Shown here in pieces: positions 17,044-24,765 of a DNA stretch of 64,000 nt. The translations under genes were made by a program, and so were the position numbers. The stretch comes from JBBQWT01 sp038210375. GTDB taxonomy: Bacteria; Acidobacteriota; Terriglobia; Terriglobales; Acidobacteriaceae. The notes under the pieces were generated by a model. The model saw only the letters and a program-made list of their open reading frames with translations. It was not told the DNA's origin and did not search any database. Position 1 is the first letter of the stretch. Each line of letters begins with the position of its first letter. The stretch lies in the NCBI GenBank assembly GCA_038210375.1, contig JBBQWT010000003.1, positions 151,047 to 215,046 of the forward strand, written 5' to 3'.

Positions 17044-18213
17044 TTGAAGAAAAGCTTCCTGTTGCTGTTAACGGCGCTGGCCGCAGCGCTCCCCGCGGTT
17101 TCTGCGCAGGCGGTGCAACCCGCGCCGCAGCCAGCCGCCGCCCATAGCGAGGCCATACTTCCCTCCGCCTTCGCCGGGTGGGAAATCGGTCCTGACGCGA
17201 AAACCAGTTACGACCCAAAGATTGCCGACCCCGCCGACCCCGCGGTCATGAACGAATATGGATTCAAGGATTTCCAATCCGCAACCTATTCCCGCAACCA
17301 GCGCAAAATTACGGTGCGCGCAGCGCGTTTTGCCGATGCCTCGGGAGCGTACGGCGCCTTTACGTTCTACCGCGAACCTCGCATGCAGCCGGAAAAAATC
17401 GGGGACGCGGCGGCTTCCGCCAACAATCGTATTTTATTTTCCCGATACAACATTCTGCTCGACGTAGTGATCGAAAAAATCACCGCCATGTCGGCCACTG
17501 ACTTGCGGGAGTTGGCCGAAAACCTGCCGCGCCCCGCCGCCGAGGCCGTTACTCTTCCCTCCCTCACCAACTACCTGCCGGCGCGAGAGGCCATAAGCAA
17601 TTCGGCAAAATACATCATGGGGCCGATTGTCCTCGAAAAATTGCACGCCCCTCTGCGCTTCTCACTTGTCGATTTTTCTTCGGGCAGCGAGGTGGCATTG
17701 CAGGATTATTCCACCTCGTTGGGAAATGCCACGCTCATGGTCATTTCATATCCCACGCCGCAGATCGCCGCCGCCCACCTCAAGACCATTGAGGACTGGA
17801 GAAGTACCGCCGCCTCGCAAACGGCCCGAAGCACATCTTCAACTTCGCCCGCTGTGCCGGGTTTGGCCCCGGCTCCGGTTACACTCACCGGCGAATTCCA
17901 GGTGAAGCGCTCCGGCCCACTGGTCGTGGTCGCCGCGGGACAGATGTCAGCGCGCGAGGCCAAGTCCCTGCTGGGCGCAGTCCATTATGACGCTGACGTG
18001 ACCTGGCATGAGGACGCGCACCTCGGGCCGCAGGATAACGTGGGCAAGTTTTTGATCGCGCTCATCTCCCTGGTGGCAGTCATCATCTTTGTAACCCTGG
18101 TGGCCGGGGTGGCCTTTGGCGGAATCAGGATTTTGGCGCGAAAGTTCTTTCCCGAACGGGTCTTCGACAAGCCCGAAAACGTGGAGTTCATCAGGCTGAA
18201 CCTGGAGGAATAA
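17044..18213 (+). CDS. Exported, membrane-anchored hypothetical protein
   Basis: The protein (about 389 residues) has a clear signal peptide (MKKSFLLLL...VSAQA), an extracytoplasmic body and one transmembrane helix near the C-terminus (about 337-360), followed by a short basic cytoplasmic tail. It has no motif I can tie to an enzyme; a stretch near residues 55-120 (YGFKDFQSATYSRN, GAYGAFTFYREP) resembles an uncharacterised family common in Acidobacteriota. TTG codons at 17038 and 17044 are both possible starts; an AAGGTG site 7 bases before 17044 favours the latter. It follows the amidase by about 100 bases. Confidence 0.7.
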   Translation: MKKSFLLLLTALAAALPAVSAQAVQPAPQPAAAHSEAILPSAFAGWEIGPDAKTSYDPKIADPADPAVMNEYGFKDFQSATYSRNQRKITVRAARFADASGAYGAFTFYREPRMQPEKIGDAAASANNRILFSRYNILLDVVIEKITAMSATDLRELAENLPRPAAEAVTLPSLTNYLPAREAISNSAKYIMGPIVLEKLHAPLRFSLVDFSSGSEVALQDYSTSLGNATLMVISYPTPQIAAAHLKTIEDWRSTAASQTARSTSSTSPAVPGLAPAPVTLTGEFQVKRSGPLVVVAAGQMSAREAKSLLGAVHYDADVTWHEDAHLGPQDNVGKFLIALISLVAVIIFVTLVAGVAFGGIRILARKFFPERVFDKPENVEFIRLNLEE

Positions 18214-18359
18214 ATCCGCTTTTTTTACTCCTAAGTCAATAGTAGGCTTGGAGTTAGGTCTTTCCTCCGAGGCGAAAGTGACAAAATATGTCGTTTTTGC
18301 CGAAGGGAACACTTGTTGTAAGATGTTGAAAACAAAGAGATTTATCTTACTTAAAAGGC

Positions 18360-18388
18360 TTGACACCCCAGTTCATGGGTCATAAGAT
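18360..18388 (+). promoter_or_regulatory. Strong sigma-70-like promoter
   Basis: A perfect TTGACA (18360-18365) is followed after exactly 17 bp by TAAGAT (18383-18388), which matches the -10 consensus at four of six positions including the essential first T, second A and last T. AT-rich sequence precedes the -35. The implied start is near 18395, only about 85 bases ahead of a terminator and not followed by a convincing coding sequence. Confidence 0.65.
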
Positions 18389-18394
18389 TTTCCC

Positions 18395-18480
18395 AGAAAG
18401 TTTCGATGGTTAACCTCCGTTGGAACTATTCTCCCTTGAAAGAGAAAGCCGCCCAAGTTGCCGGGCGGCTTTTTCGTTTT
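18395..18480 (+). ncRNA. Candidate small RNA (about 85 nt)
   Basis: A predicted transcript starts about 7 bases after the -10 at 18383-18388 and ends in an intrinsic terminator. Before the terminator, the body holds AACCTCCGTTGG, which contains a CCTCC anti-Shine-Dalgarno-like run that would be single-stranded if only the terminator folds. Both boundaries are predicted from sequence; the RNA matches no family I recognise. Confidence 0.45.
18445..18480 (+). terminator. Intrinsic terminator of the candidate small RNA
   Basis: A perfect 10-bp stem AAAGCCGCCC (18445-18454) with GGGCGGCTTT (18463-18472), an 8-base loop, and a TTTTCGTTTT tail. The upstream A-run and downstream T-run make it potentially active in both directions. 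Confidence 0.85.
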
Positions 18481-18620
18481 ACCGACACCGCCAGACTGAA
18501 CGCGGGCCGGGTGCTCCAGTTCCATCAGCAACAGAGGGACGGGTGCCCGACGTTACTTGACTTTGGAATGGGGGCGCGCTAACGTCGCGGGAATCCCTCA
18601 CGGGGTTATGAGGAGATTGA

Positions 18621-19457
18621 TTGACTAACCAGCGCATTGTCACATTAACCACCGATTTTGGTTTGAACGACCACTACGTCGGAGCGATGAAGGGCGTGAT
18701 CCTTAACATCAACCCTTCCGCCGTGATCATCGACATCTGCAATGCGGTGCGGTCTTTTGATCTTCTGGATGGCGGCCTGGTAATTGCCCAGGGGTCGCGC
18801 TATTTCCCCCCTAACACCATTCATCTGGTGGTGGTTGACCCCGGGGTAGGCAGCGCGCGGCGGCCTTTGCTGGTCACCACCGAGCGCCATTTTTTTCTGG
18901 CGCCGGACAATGGCATTCTTTCACTGGTTTACGAGAATGAAGAGCGGCTTTCGGTTCGGCATATCACCGCGGACCACTATTTCTTACAGCCGGTCAGCCA
19001 TACCTTCCATGGCCGTGACATTTTTGCCGCGGTCGCGGGATGGCTCAGCAAGGGCATGGAGGCCGCCAAGTTCGGCGAAGAGGTCACCGACTTCGTCCGT
19101 TACTCCTCGCCGAAGCCCAAAGCCCTGAACGACAAGCTGATGAAAGGCGTGGTCCTGAAGACTGACAAGTTCGGCAACATGATCACCAATTTCACTCCGC
19201 ACGATATTCCCCAGATTTTCCAGGCCAACCCGCCAGCATTTAGAATCCTGGTCGGAAAGGGCGAGGCCCGGACCATACGCAACGCTTACTCGCAAGGCAT
19301 GCCGGGAGAGATATTCGGCGTCCTGGGCAGCATGGGATATTTAGAACTGGCGGCAAACCGCGCTTCGGCGGCCCAACTGACCGAGGCCGATAAGGGCAGC
19401 GATGTGGGCATCCTGCTGGGCGACGACGCCGCCGGGCCGGTCCCAAGCGAAAGCTGA
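18621..19457 (+). CDS. DUF62 / SAM hydroxide adenosyltransferase
   Basis: A 278-residue protein of the DUF62 family, which uses hydroxide to hydrolyse S-adenosylmethionine to adenosine and methionine (relatives use chloride or fluoride). The N-terminal TLTTDFGLNDHYVGAMKGVI and later VVVDPGVGS, APDNGILS, FHGRDIFAAVAGWLSKG and DKFGNMITNF are the conserved blocks of the family. The start is a TTG at 18621 with AGGAG five bases upstream, which decides it over later candidates. The gene ends 64 bases before fabI on the same strand; a functional link to fatty-acid synthesis is not evident. Confidence 0.9.
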   Translation: MTNQRIVTLTTDFGLNDHYVGAMKGVILNINPSAVIIDICNAVRSFDLLDGGLVIAQGSRYFPPNTIHLVVVDPGVGSARRPLLVTTERHFFLAPDNGILSLVYENEERLSVRHITADHYFLQPVSHTFHGRDIFAAVAGWLSKGMEAAKFGEEVTDFVRYSSPKPKALNDKLMKGVVLKTDKFGNMITNFTPHDIPQIFQANPPAFRILVGKGEARTIRNAYSQGMPGEIFGVLGSMGYLELAANRASAAQLTEADKGSDVGILLGDDAAGPVPSES

Positions 19458-19521
19458 TCGCGCCGCCTGCGGCCTTCGCCTGCTGAAACACTTCCCTGAG
19501 ATTTTGAAAGGACCTTCCATC

Positions 19522-20286
19522 ATGACCACCACGGACCGCACCGCCATCGTCTTCGGAGTCGCCAACAAGCGCAGCATCGCCTGGGCCATCGCGCAAGGCT
19601 TGCACGCCGCGGGATACCGCCTGCTCATCACTTACCAGAGCGAACGCCTCGAAGAAGAAGCCCGCCACCTGATCGCGGCCCTCCCGGGAGCGGAAGCCTA
19701 CCGGTGTGACGTTACCAATGATGAAGAGATCAAGCGGCTGTTCACCGAAATCCAGGAGAAGCACGGCACGCTGCATACCCTGGTGCACAGCGTGGCGTTC
19801 GCCCCCGCGGAAGAGCTGAAAAACGATTTCGTGCAGACCACGCGCGAAGGGTTCCGCATGGCCCACGACATCAGCGTCTATTCGCTGATCGCGGTCTCGC
19901 GGGCCGCACTGCCCTTGATGGCGGACGGCGGCAGCATCATCACCCTGACTTACTTTGGCTCGGAAAAGGTGGTTCCCAACTACAACGTAATGGGCGTCGC
20001 CAAGGCGGCGCTGGAAGCCACGGTCCGCTATCTTGCCTTTGATTTGGGAAAAAATCGGATTCGCGTCAACGCCATCTCCGCTGGCCCCATCAAGACCCTG
20101 GCCGCGAGGGGAATTTCCGGCCTCGGCGACATGCTCAAAGCGCATGCCGAGCGCGCCCCGCTCAAGCGCAACGTCGATCTCAAGGAAGTGGCCGACACCG
20201 CGGTGTTCCTCGCATCGGATGGCGGCAGCGGGGTCACCGGCGAAATTCTGCACGTGGATTGCGGCTATAACATCATGGGTTTCTAA
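19522..20286 (+). CDS. fabI: Enoyl-[acyl-carrier-protein] reductase (NADH), FabI
   Basis: A 254-residue short-chain dehydrogenase-fold enzyme that reduces enoyl-ACP in the last step of each fatty-acid elongation cycle. FabI signatures are present: FGVANKRSIAWAIA (11-24, the divergent nucleotide-binding loop), SVAFAP (90-95), TLTYFGSE (141-148) and the catalytic Tyr154-x6-Lys161 pair in YNVMGVAK. The C-terminal GEILHVDCGYNIMG is typical. The length matches the family. AAAGGA upstream of the ATG at 19522 supports the start. It is the target class of triclosan and diazaborines. Confidence 0.95.
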   Translation: MTTTDRTAIVFGVANKRSIAWAIAQGLHAAGYRLLITYQSERLEEEARHLIAALPGAEAYRCDVTNDEEIKRLFTEIQEKHGTLHTLVHSVAFAPAEELKNDFVQTTREGFRMAHDISVYSLIAVSRAALPLMADGGSIITLTYFGSEKVVPNYNVMGVAKAALEATVRYLAFDLGKNRIRVNAISAGPIKTLAARGISGLGDMLKAHAERAPLKRNVDLKEVADTAVFLASDGGSGVTGEILHVDCGYNIMGF

Positions 20287-20319
20287 GACCGGCAGCCCTT
20301 GGGTTGGGGAGGAATCCCC

Positions 20320-20742
20320 TTACGGTTGCAAGGTGATGCGGCGCTCGTCGCCGCCCAGGTGCTCGATCAGGATTTCTACATCGCGCTCGGCGGCAAAGCG
20401 CGGAAATTTCTCTCCCCATTCCATGAGCAGGATGTGTTGCGGATCCATCAAATCGTCGAGGCCCAGGGTTTGCAGCTCGCGCGCCGTCTCCACGCGGTAG
20501 AGATCGATGTGGTAGATGCAACCTGCGGCGGCCGCATATTCGTGAATCAGGGTGAAGGTGGGGCTGGTGACTTCATCGGCCATACCCGCGCCCCAGGCTT
20601 CGATCATGCCCTTGGCCATCGTGGTCTTGCCCGCCCCCAGATTGCCGCGCAATAAAATAAGCTGCGGCGCAATGAGGGTGGCGGCGATCTCTCGTCCGGC
20701 GGCCACCGTCTCTTCTCCCGAATGGGTGAGGTATGTCTTCAT
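20320..20742 (-). CDS. tsaE: tRNA threonylcarbamoyladenosine biosynthesis ATPase TsaE
   Basis: A 140-residue P-loop protein needed with TsaB and TsaD for the t6A modification of ANN-decoding tRNAs. Walker A is GNLGAGKTT (33-41); SPTFTLIHEY (60-69), HIDLYR (78-83) and LLMEWGEKFP (105-114) are the conserved TsaE blocks. The frame could extend 21 codons upstream to a GTG, but the family normally begins close to the ATG at 20742, so that start is used. It converges on fabI with a 33-bp gap. TsaB and TsaD are not in the window. Confidence 0.93.
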   Translation of the reverse strand: MKTYLTHSGEETVAAGREIAATLIAPQLILLRGNLGAGKTTMAKGMIEAWGAGMADEVTSPTFTLIHEYAAAAGCIYHIDLYRVETARELQTLGLDDLMDPQHILLMEWGEKFPRFAAERDVEILIEHLGGDERRITLQP

Positions 20743-20816
20743 GCTTCCATACTTCGCGCCAGACAGGGCAAAGTCGAACCCGGAATGGCCGCAGGCAGAA
20801 TGCACCGCCAGGCCGC

Positions 20817-21803
20817 TCAGGCCACGGGCGCGTGCAGCAAATGCTGAATCTCAGGGCTATCGACATTTTTGGTGTCGATCAAAGTCACCCCGGTGTCCAC
20901 CTTTTTCTCCACCGGCTTGCCCATGAGGTGATCGACCATGGTCTTCACGCTGAGTTCGCCCATGCGATACGGGTTTTGCACGACGATGGCCTGCATCTGC
21001 CCGTTGTGCATCGCGTCCACAAACGTGGGGCTGGAATCAAAGCCCACAAAAACCACTTTGCCCGCGCGATGAATGTCCTGCAACGCCAGCAGCATGCCGG
21101 CGGTGGAGGATTCGTTGGGTGTGAATATCCCCTGCACCTCCTCGGCATAGCGGTTAAGCAGGTTCTCCGAAGTTCGCTTGGCGGTGTCGCGAGTGGCCCC
21201 GGCAAACTGATTGGAGGAGATCAATTCGATTCCGGGATAATCGGCCTTCAGCTTCTTGACGAACCCGCCTTCACGTTCCTCGGTGCTGGCCGAGCCTTCC
21301 TGGTAACGCAGCAGCAGGACCTTGCCCTTGCCGCTGAGCAGCTTGCCCATTGCACCCGCCGCCAGCTCGCCGCCGCGGGTATTGTCGGTGGCGACAAAGC
21401 TGACGATGTCATTTGACTCCAGCGCCGAATCAAAAATCACGGTGGGAATCCCCGCCTGCCGGGCCTCTTCCACAGGACGAGCCAGCGCGCGGCTATCCAG
21501 CGGCGCCAGCAGGATGCCGTCGATGCCCTGGCTGAGAAAGCCTTCGACCGCCTGGATCTGCTGCTCGCGATCGTCCTCGCGCAACGGCCCCTTCCAGTTG
21601 ATGGAAACCTCGATTCCCTGGGTGGCAAAATCCTGCGAAGCCTTAAGCGCCCCGGCATGTACCGACTTCCAGAACTCGTGAGTGGCGCCCTTGGGAATCA
21701 TCGCCAGCTTGTAGCTCTTTTTTCTGGTGGAAGCGGTTTTGTTGCAACCTGCGGCAAGCAGGAGTGCGGCGCATAGTGACAATACGATCAGACTTTTTTT
21801 CAC
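20817..21803 (-). CDS. Sugar-type ABC transporter substrate-binding lipoprotein (orphan)
   Basis: A 328-residue periplasmic-binding protein type I (ribose/galactose class). It has a lipoprotein signal with lipobox LAAGC (Cys20). The body follows the RbsB pattern: AMIPKGATHEFWKSVHAGA, GIDGILLAPLDSRALARPVEEA, VSFVATDNTRGGELAA, GIFTPNESSTAGMLLAL and VGFDSSPTFVDAM. The start is a GTG at 21803, preceded by GGAG at 5 bases. No permease or ATPase gene is adjacent, so it either works with a distant transporter or acts as a sensor partner. Ligand is not deducible beyond a small sugar-like solute. Confidence 0.87.
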   Translation of the reverse strand: MKKSLIVLSLCAALLLAAGCNKTASTRKKSYKLAMIPKGATHEFWKSVHAGALKASQDFATQGIEVSINWKGPLREDDREQQIQAVEGFLSQGIDGILLAPLDSRALARPVEEARQAGIPTVIFDSALESNDIVSFVATDNTRGGELAAGAMGKLLSGKGKVLLLRYQEGSASTEEREGGFVKKLKADYPGIELISSNQFAGATRDTAKRTSENLLNRYAEEVQGIFTPNESSTAGMLLALQDIHRAGKVVFVGFDSSPTFVDAMHNGQMQAIVVQNPYRMGELSVKTMVDHLMGKPVEKKVDTGVTLIDTKNVDSPEIQHLLHAPVA

Positions 21804-21860
21804 AGGCTCTCCAGGAAAAACTCTGCACGCCAATCCTACACAGGAACCGGGTAAGTGGGT

Positions 21861-22397
21861 TCAACCCAACTCCGCAAAGAGCTTCTCAACGGTCTTCATT
21901 AGCAAAAAAAGACGTTTGGGGGAATTGGGCAACGAAATAAAATTATAGTGTTGATAGAAGTGCCTGGCACTTTCATTTTTTGCATCTACCACAATGAAAA
22001 CCGAGGCAATCTGCTTACTTTGCCGCAGTGAGCGTGCGAGTACGTCTAACAACATGAATTCTCCCAATTTCCTGCCGCTGAATTTTTGGTCGATGGCAAA
22101 GCGACCTAGCAAGGTCGCCGGTACCTGCGGATATTTGGGAAGAGAGCTGGCAAGGGCGGGAGGCATATCTTCCAGTTCCACGGAATATTGCGAGAGCGTA
22201 TAGAAGCCGGCAATAAGCTTGCTATCCGGAGTCAACACGAAACAAACCGCCACTCGCTTTGAGGCATCCTGGCTCGCCTGGAGCCGAAGGTAGCGATCCA
22301 GGACGCTATCGCCGCAGGAGAACATCGCCCGGTCGTGGGATTTTGCCAAAGTTTCAACCACGAAACGGGACGACGACTTCGGCTCCATTCCAATCAT
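21861..22397 (-). CDS. GNAT acetyltransferase toxin of a TacAT-like toxin-antitoxin pair
   Basis: A 178-residue GCN5-type acetyltransferase. It has the toxin-type features FSCGDSVLDRYLR near the N-terminus, VPATLLGRFAIDQKFSG (acetyl-CoA site region), GEFMLLDVLARS, FIVVDAKNESARHFYQHYNF and a short C-terminal tail. Toxins of this group acetylate the amino acid on charged tRNAs and stop translation. Its ATG directly abuts the stop of the DUF1778 antitoxin gene (TAAATG), the expected antitoxin-first order. Base composition is visibly lower in GC than the neighbours, consistent with horizontal acquisition. Confidence 0.88.
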   Translation of the reverse strand: MIGMEPKSSSRFVVETLAKSHDRAMFSCGDSVLDRYLRLQASQDASKRVAVCFVLTPDSKLIAGFYTLSQYSVELEDMPPALASSLPKYPQVPATLLGRFAIDQKFSGRKLGEFMLLDVLARSLRQSKQIASVFIVVDAKNESARHFYQHYNFISLPNSPKRLFLLMKTVEKLFAELG

Positions 22398-22688
22398 TTA
22401 AACCTTGAATCGCCCTCGATGTCGCATGGCAGCGGCTCGCAGTCTCTTGCCAGGCTCCGGAGGATTTAAGAGCGCCTCGACAAAAACGTGCCTGTCCCGT
22501 TCAGTCAAGGTCAAAACTTCTTCATCACGAATGGTGCGCAAGGCAGCGTCTTCGGCACTCAAAACAACGAAATCTGATACCGATGTGCCTTTTATTCTTG
22601 CCGCGCGTTCAATATGTTTTTTTTGCTCAGGAGTAAGTCGAGCCTCAAAACGCTCTTTTTTGGGTCCTTTTGTCGCAAATGTCGCCAT
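22398..22688 (-). CDS. DUF1778 ribbon-helix-helix antitoxin
   Basis: A 96-residue protein with an N-terminal ribbon-helix-helix: RFEARLTPEQKKHIERAARIKGTSVSDFVVLSA spans about 13-45 and matches DUF1778. The C-terminal part, with ERDRHVFVEALLNPPEP and a basic end, corresponds to the toxin-neutralising arm of this family. It would bind its own promoter and neutralise the downstream GNAT toxin. A GAGG ribosome site lies 4 bases before the ATG. An inverted repeat overlapping the promoter lies immediately upstream. Confidence 0.9.
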   Translation of the reverse strand: MATFATKGPKKERFEARLTPEQKKHIERAARIKGTSVSDFVVLSAEDAALRTIRDEEVLTLTERDRHVFVEALLNPPEPGKRLRAAAMRHRGRFKV

Positions 22689-22703
22689 AGGTCCTCGATT
22701 ACA

Positions 22704-22732
22704 ATTGTACGGAAGTTCAACGTACAGTTCAA
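22704..22732 (-). promoter_or_regulatory. Promoter of the toxin-antitoxin operon
   Basis: On the minus strand TTGAAC (22732-22727) and TACAAT (22709-22704) are separated by exactly 17 bp, 15 bases before the antitoxin ATG. The hexamers match the sigma-70 consensus in 9 of 12 positions. Confidence 0.6.
22706..22726. promoter_or_regulatory. Candidate operator for DUF1778 autorepression
   Basis: TGTACG (22706-22711) and CGTACA (22721-22726) form a perfect inverted repeat with a 9-bp spacer. It fills the space between the -35 and -10 hexamers, where a bound antitoxin or toxin-antitoxin complex would block RNA polymerase. Confidence 0.55.
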
Positions 22733-22767
22733 ATTCAGGAACGACCGCATCAATACCCTACACCTTC

Positions 22768-24765
22768 TCAGTTGGAGGGTTTCAACAGCACGCTGCTGCG
22801 CTCATCGGCATTGATCCCCGACATGAGCCTCTTGAGATCAGCCATGTGGTCCATGGGTACCAGCACCTGGCGGATGGTGTAATCGCGGCTGTAGCGCAGC
22901 ACTGATCCTTTCATCTCGGTCTTGCTGCTGTATTCGGCGAAGCCTACGTCGAGCTTCACCGGGCGCGGCAGCTCATCCACCGAGTAGCCCGGGGGCAACT
23001 CGATGTCGAAGACGTCGGATTGATGCGACGCGGCGCGAAATTCCACGGGGTATTTGCGGGGCTTGCTGCCTAGGTCTTCGCCCTTGGCGCCCATGACCCG
23101 AGGTCGCAGGATCAGCAGGTCTCCGGCGGTCTTGGCGTATTTTTGCGCGGAGAAATTGTACTGAATGATCAGGTCTTTATCGAGCGCGGCAAGATTTTCG
23201 ATGCTGCTTTTTTCCACGGTAAAGCCGCTTAGGCTGTGTTTCAGTTGTGAGTCGAGAAACTTTACAAGCTCGGTTCCATCTTTTTCCCCGCTGGAGAACA
23301 CTTCCCGGCCGAATGAAGCGCCTTCGCCGGAACGCGCCTCGCGCACTTCACCCGAAAGCGTGCCATCCGGCTGCAGCTTCAATGTGGCGGTGCGCCGCAG
23401 CTCGTTGGCTTCGGGACGCAGCAATGGCAGGTGAATCAACTCTCCACCCTGCTCGCGCACCAGCAGTCCGTATGAATCCTGCAGGTGCACCGGTAATTGT
23501 CCCGCCTGGGTGTATGTGTCAGTGGGATCAAACAACAGGTACCGCCGGCCGTCTTTGGCTTTGACGACGCTTTGCAGCTTCCTGGCGTCGAGCGTCGCGG
23601 GAAGCTCGACCGCGGTAATCACATGATTGAAATACGAAGAAGGCGCATCGGGATCGACCACTCCGCGTGAGGTGTGCACCAGCAGGTAAGACGCTTCAAC
23701 TCCGGTCTCGTGCAGCATCGTATTCAGCAGGGTGGCTTTATCTTTGCAATCGCCGTAGCGGTTGCGAAAAACGCTGGCCGCGGGATGCGGCTGGTACCCG
23801 CCAATGCCGATCTCAATGGCCACGTAGCGGACGTCGCGCTGCACGAACGCGCCCAGCGACTCCACGATTTCCACCAGGCCTTTTTTGCCGGCGGTCAACT
23901 CGCGCGCCTTCTGGCTGATCTCCGGCGTGGTTTCGCGGCTGGCCCTCGTCAAGTTGTAATACCAGTGAGAAATTTCCGGCCACGACTTGAGTGAAGCCAC
24001 CTGCGAGCTGCCGAAGTAGGCAACCGCCATGCGCCCCGCTACCGCGTTCCAGTGCTGCATGTTGGGCTCGACCTCGATGGGCGGTATGTCGCGCAACTGC
24101 CAGGTGAAGTGGTTGCCGCCGTCAGAAGTGGGCGCCGCCGCCTGGTAGTGGACCCAATAGCTCTTGTATTCCCAGCCCGGGGGAAGCTGCAGGCTATAGC
24201 GCGATTCCCTCACCGGGATATTTTCCTGAAAGTGCCAGTTGATGTCGAGCAGGTACGGCCGTTCGCGGCGTTCATATTCAAAACCCACCACCGCTCCGGG
24301 CTCACCCCCGGGAACATGGATCAACTTCATGCGCTCGTCGCTGTAGAGCTCGCCGGAATACGGGCTGGTTTCGACGAAATCCTTGTCCTTCCACTCGGCT
24401 TCCTTGCCGTCGGTCCCGATGCTCCACGCGCGAATGTATTTAAGCTTGGCCTCGCTATCGAAAGTGGCGCCAAAATCGGCTTCGTCCCTGCCCTCTTTGC
24501 GCAGGATCTTTACCGCGCGCCGGTACACCACGATGGTCTCGCCATTTTCCTTCACCGTGGAATCGTGCTGCTCCAGCAGGACCACCGCCTTGGTGTCAGG
24601 CGGGTAAGCGGGCAGCGGCGCGCGAGCGGCGGCGCGCAGCCACTCCGGCGCGCTGCCCGCCTGCAGCCACGGGGCGAATGCCGCCAGCAGCACCACAAAA
24701 GTGAATAACCGGCGTGGGTTAGTTGCTGGCCGCAGCCGAAGAATGCAGGATCGCAGGCTGATCAT
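22768..24765 (-). CDS. DUF3857 / transglutaminase-like protein with intact catalytic triad
   Basis: A 665-residue exported protein: signal peptide (about 18-37), an N-terminal DUF3857 beta-domain (about 55-240), a transglutaminase-like core (about 270-420), and a C-terminal beta-rich domain. The papain-like triad is present: Cys340 in YGDCKDKATLL, His381 in FNHVITAVEL and Asp413 in LLFDPTDT. Substrate is unknown; cysteine-peptidase or cross-linking activity in the periplasm is possible. Its start overlaps the end of the upstream paralogue by 47 bases, with AAGGTG about 10 bases before the ATG, so they are co-transcribed. First-listed of three paralogues, and the only one with the catalytic Cys. 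Confidence 0.85.
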   Translation of the reverse strand: MISLRSCILRLRPATNPRRLFTFVVLLAAFAPWLQAGSAPEWLRAAARAPLPAYPPDTKAVVLLEQHDSTVKENGETIVVYRRAVKILRKEGRDEADFGATFDSEAKLKYIRAWSIGTDGKEAEWKDKDFVETSPYSGELYSDERMKLIHVPGGEPGAVVGFEYERRERPYLLDINWHFQENIPVRESRYSLQLPPGWEYKSYWVHYQAAAPTSDGGNHFTWQLRDIPPIEVEPNMQHWNAVAGRMAVAYFGSSQVASLKSWPEISHWYYNLTRASRETTPEISQKARELTAGKKGLVEIVESLGAFVQRDVRYVAIEIGIGGYQPHPAASVFRNRYGDCKDKATLLNTMLHETGVEASYLLVHTSRGVVDPDAPSSYFNHVITAVELPATLDARKLQSVVKAKDGRRYLLFDPTDTYTQAGQLPVHLQDSYGLLVREQGGELIHLPLLRPEANELRRTATLKLQPDGTLSGEVREARSGEGASFGREVFSSGEKDGTELVKFLDSQLKHSLSGFTVEKSSIENLAALDKDLIIQYNFSAQKYAKTAGDLLILRPRVMGAKGEDLGSKPRKYPVEFRAASHQSDVFDIELPPGYSVDELPRPVKLDVGFAEYSSKTEMKGSVLRYSRDYTIRQVLVPMDHMADLKRLMSGINADERSSVLLKPSN

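Larger units (their letters stand above)
18214..18620. other. Intergenic region holding a small-RNA-like unit
   Basis: Between the membrane-anchored hypothetical and the DUF62 gene lies a 407-bp gap. It contains a 7-bp inverted repeat GTAAGAT / ATCTTAC (18318-18324, 18344-18350), a strong promoter match at 18360-18388 and an intrinsic terminator at 18445-18480. A 58-codon ORF from 18405 crosses the terminator and lacks a ribosome site. Confidence 0.6.

Noticed and set aside
16112..17218. 368-codon minus-strand frame opposite the amidase
   Set aside because: The plus-strand amidase has all catalytic motifs; the opposite frame is compositional shadow.
18405..18581. 58-codon ORF overlapping the small RNA candidate
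   Set aside because: It runs through the terminator hairpin, lacks a ribosome site and has no recognisable sequence.
19240..20253. 337-codon minus-strand frame opposite fabI
   Set aside because: FabI motifs on the plus strand are intact, and the opposite frame has no family-like features.
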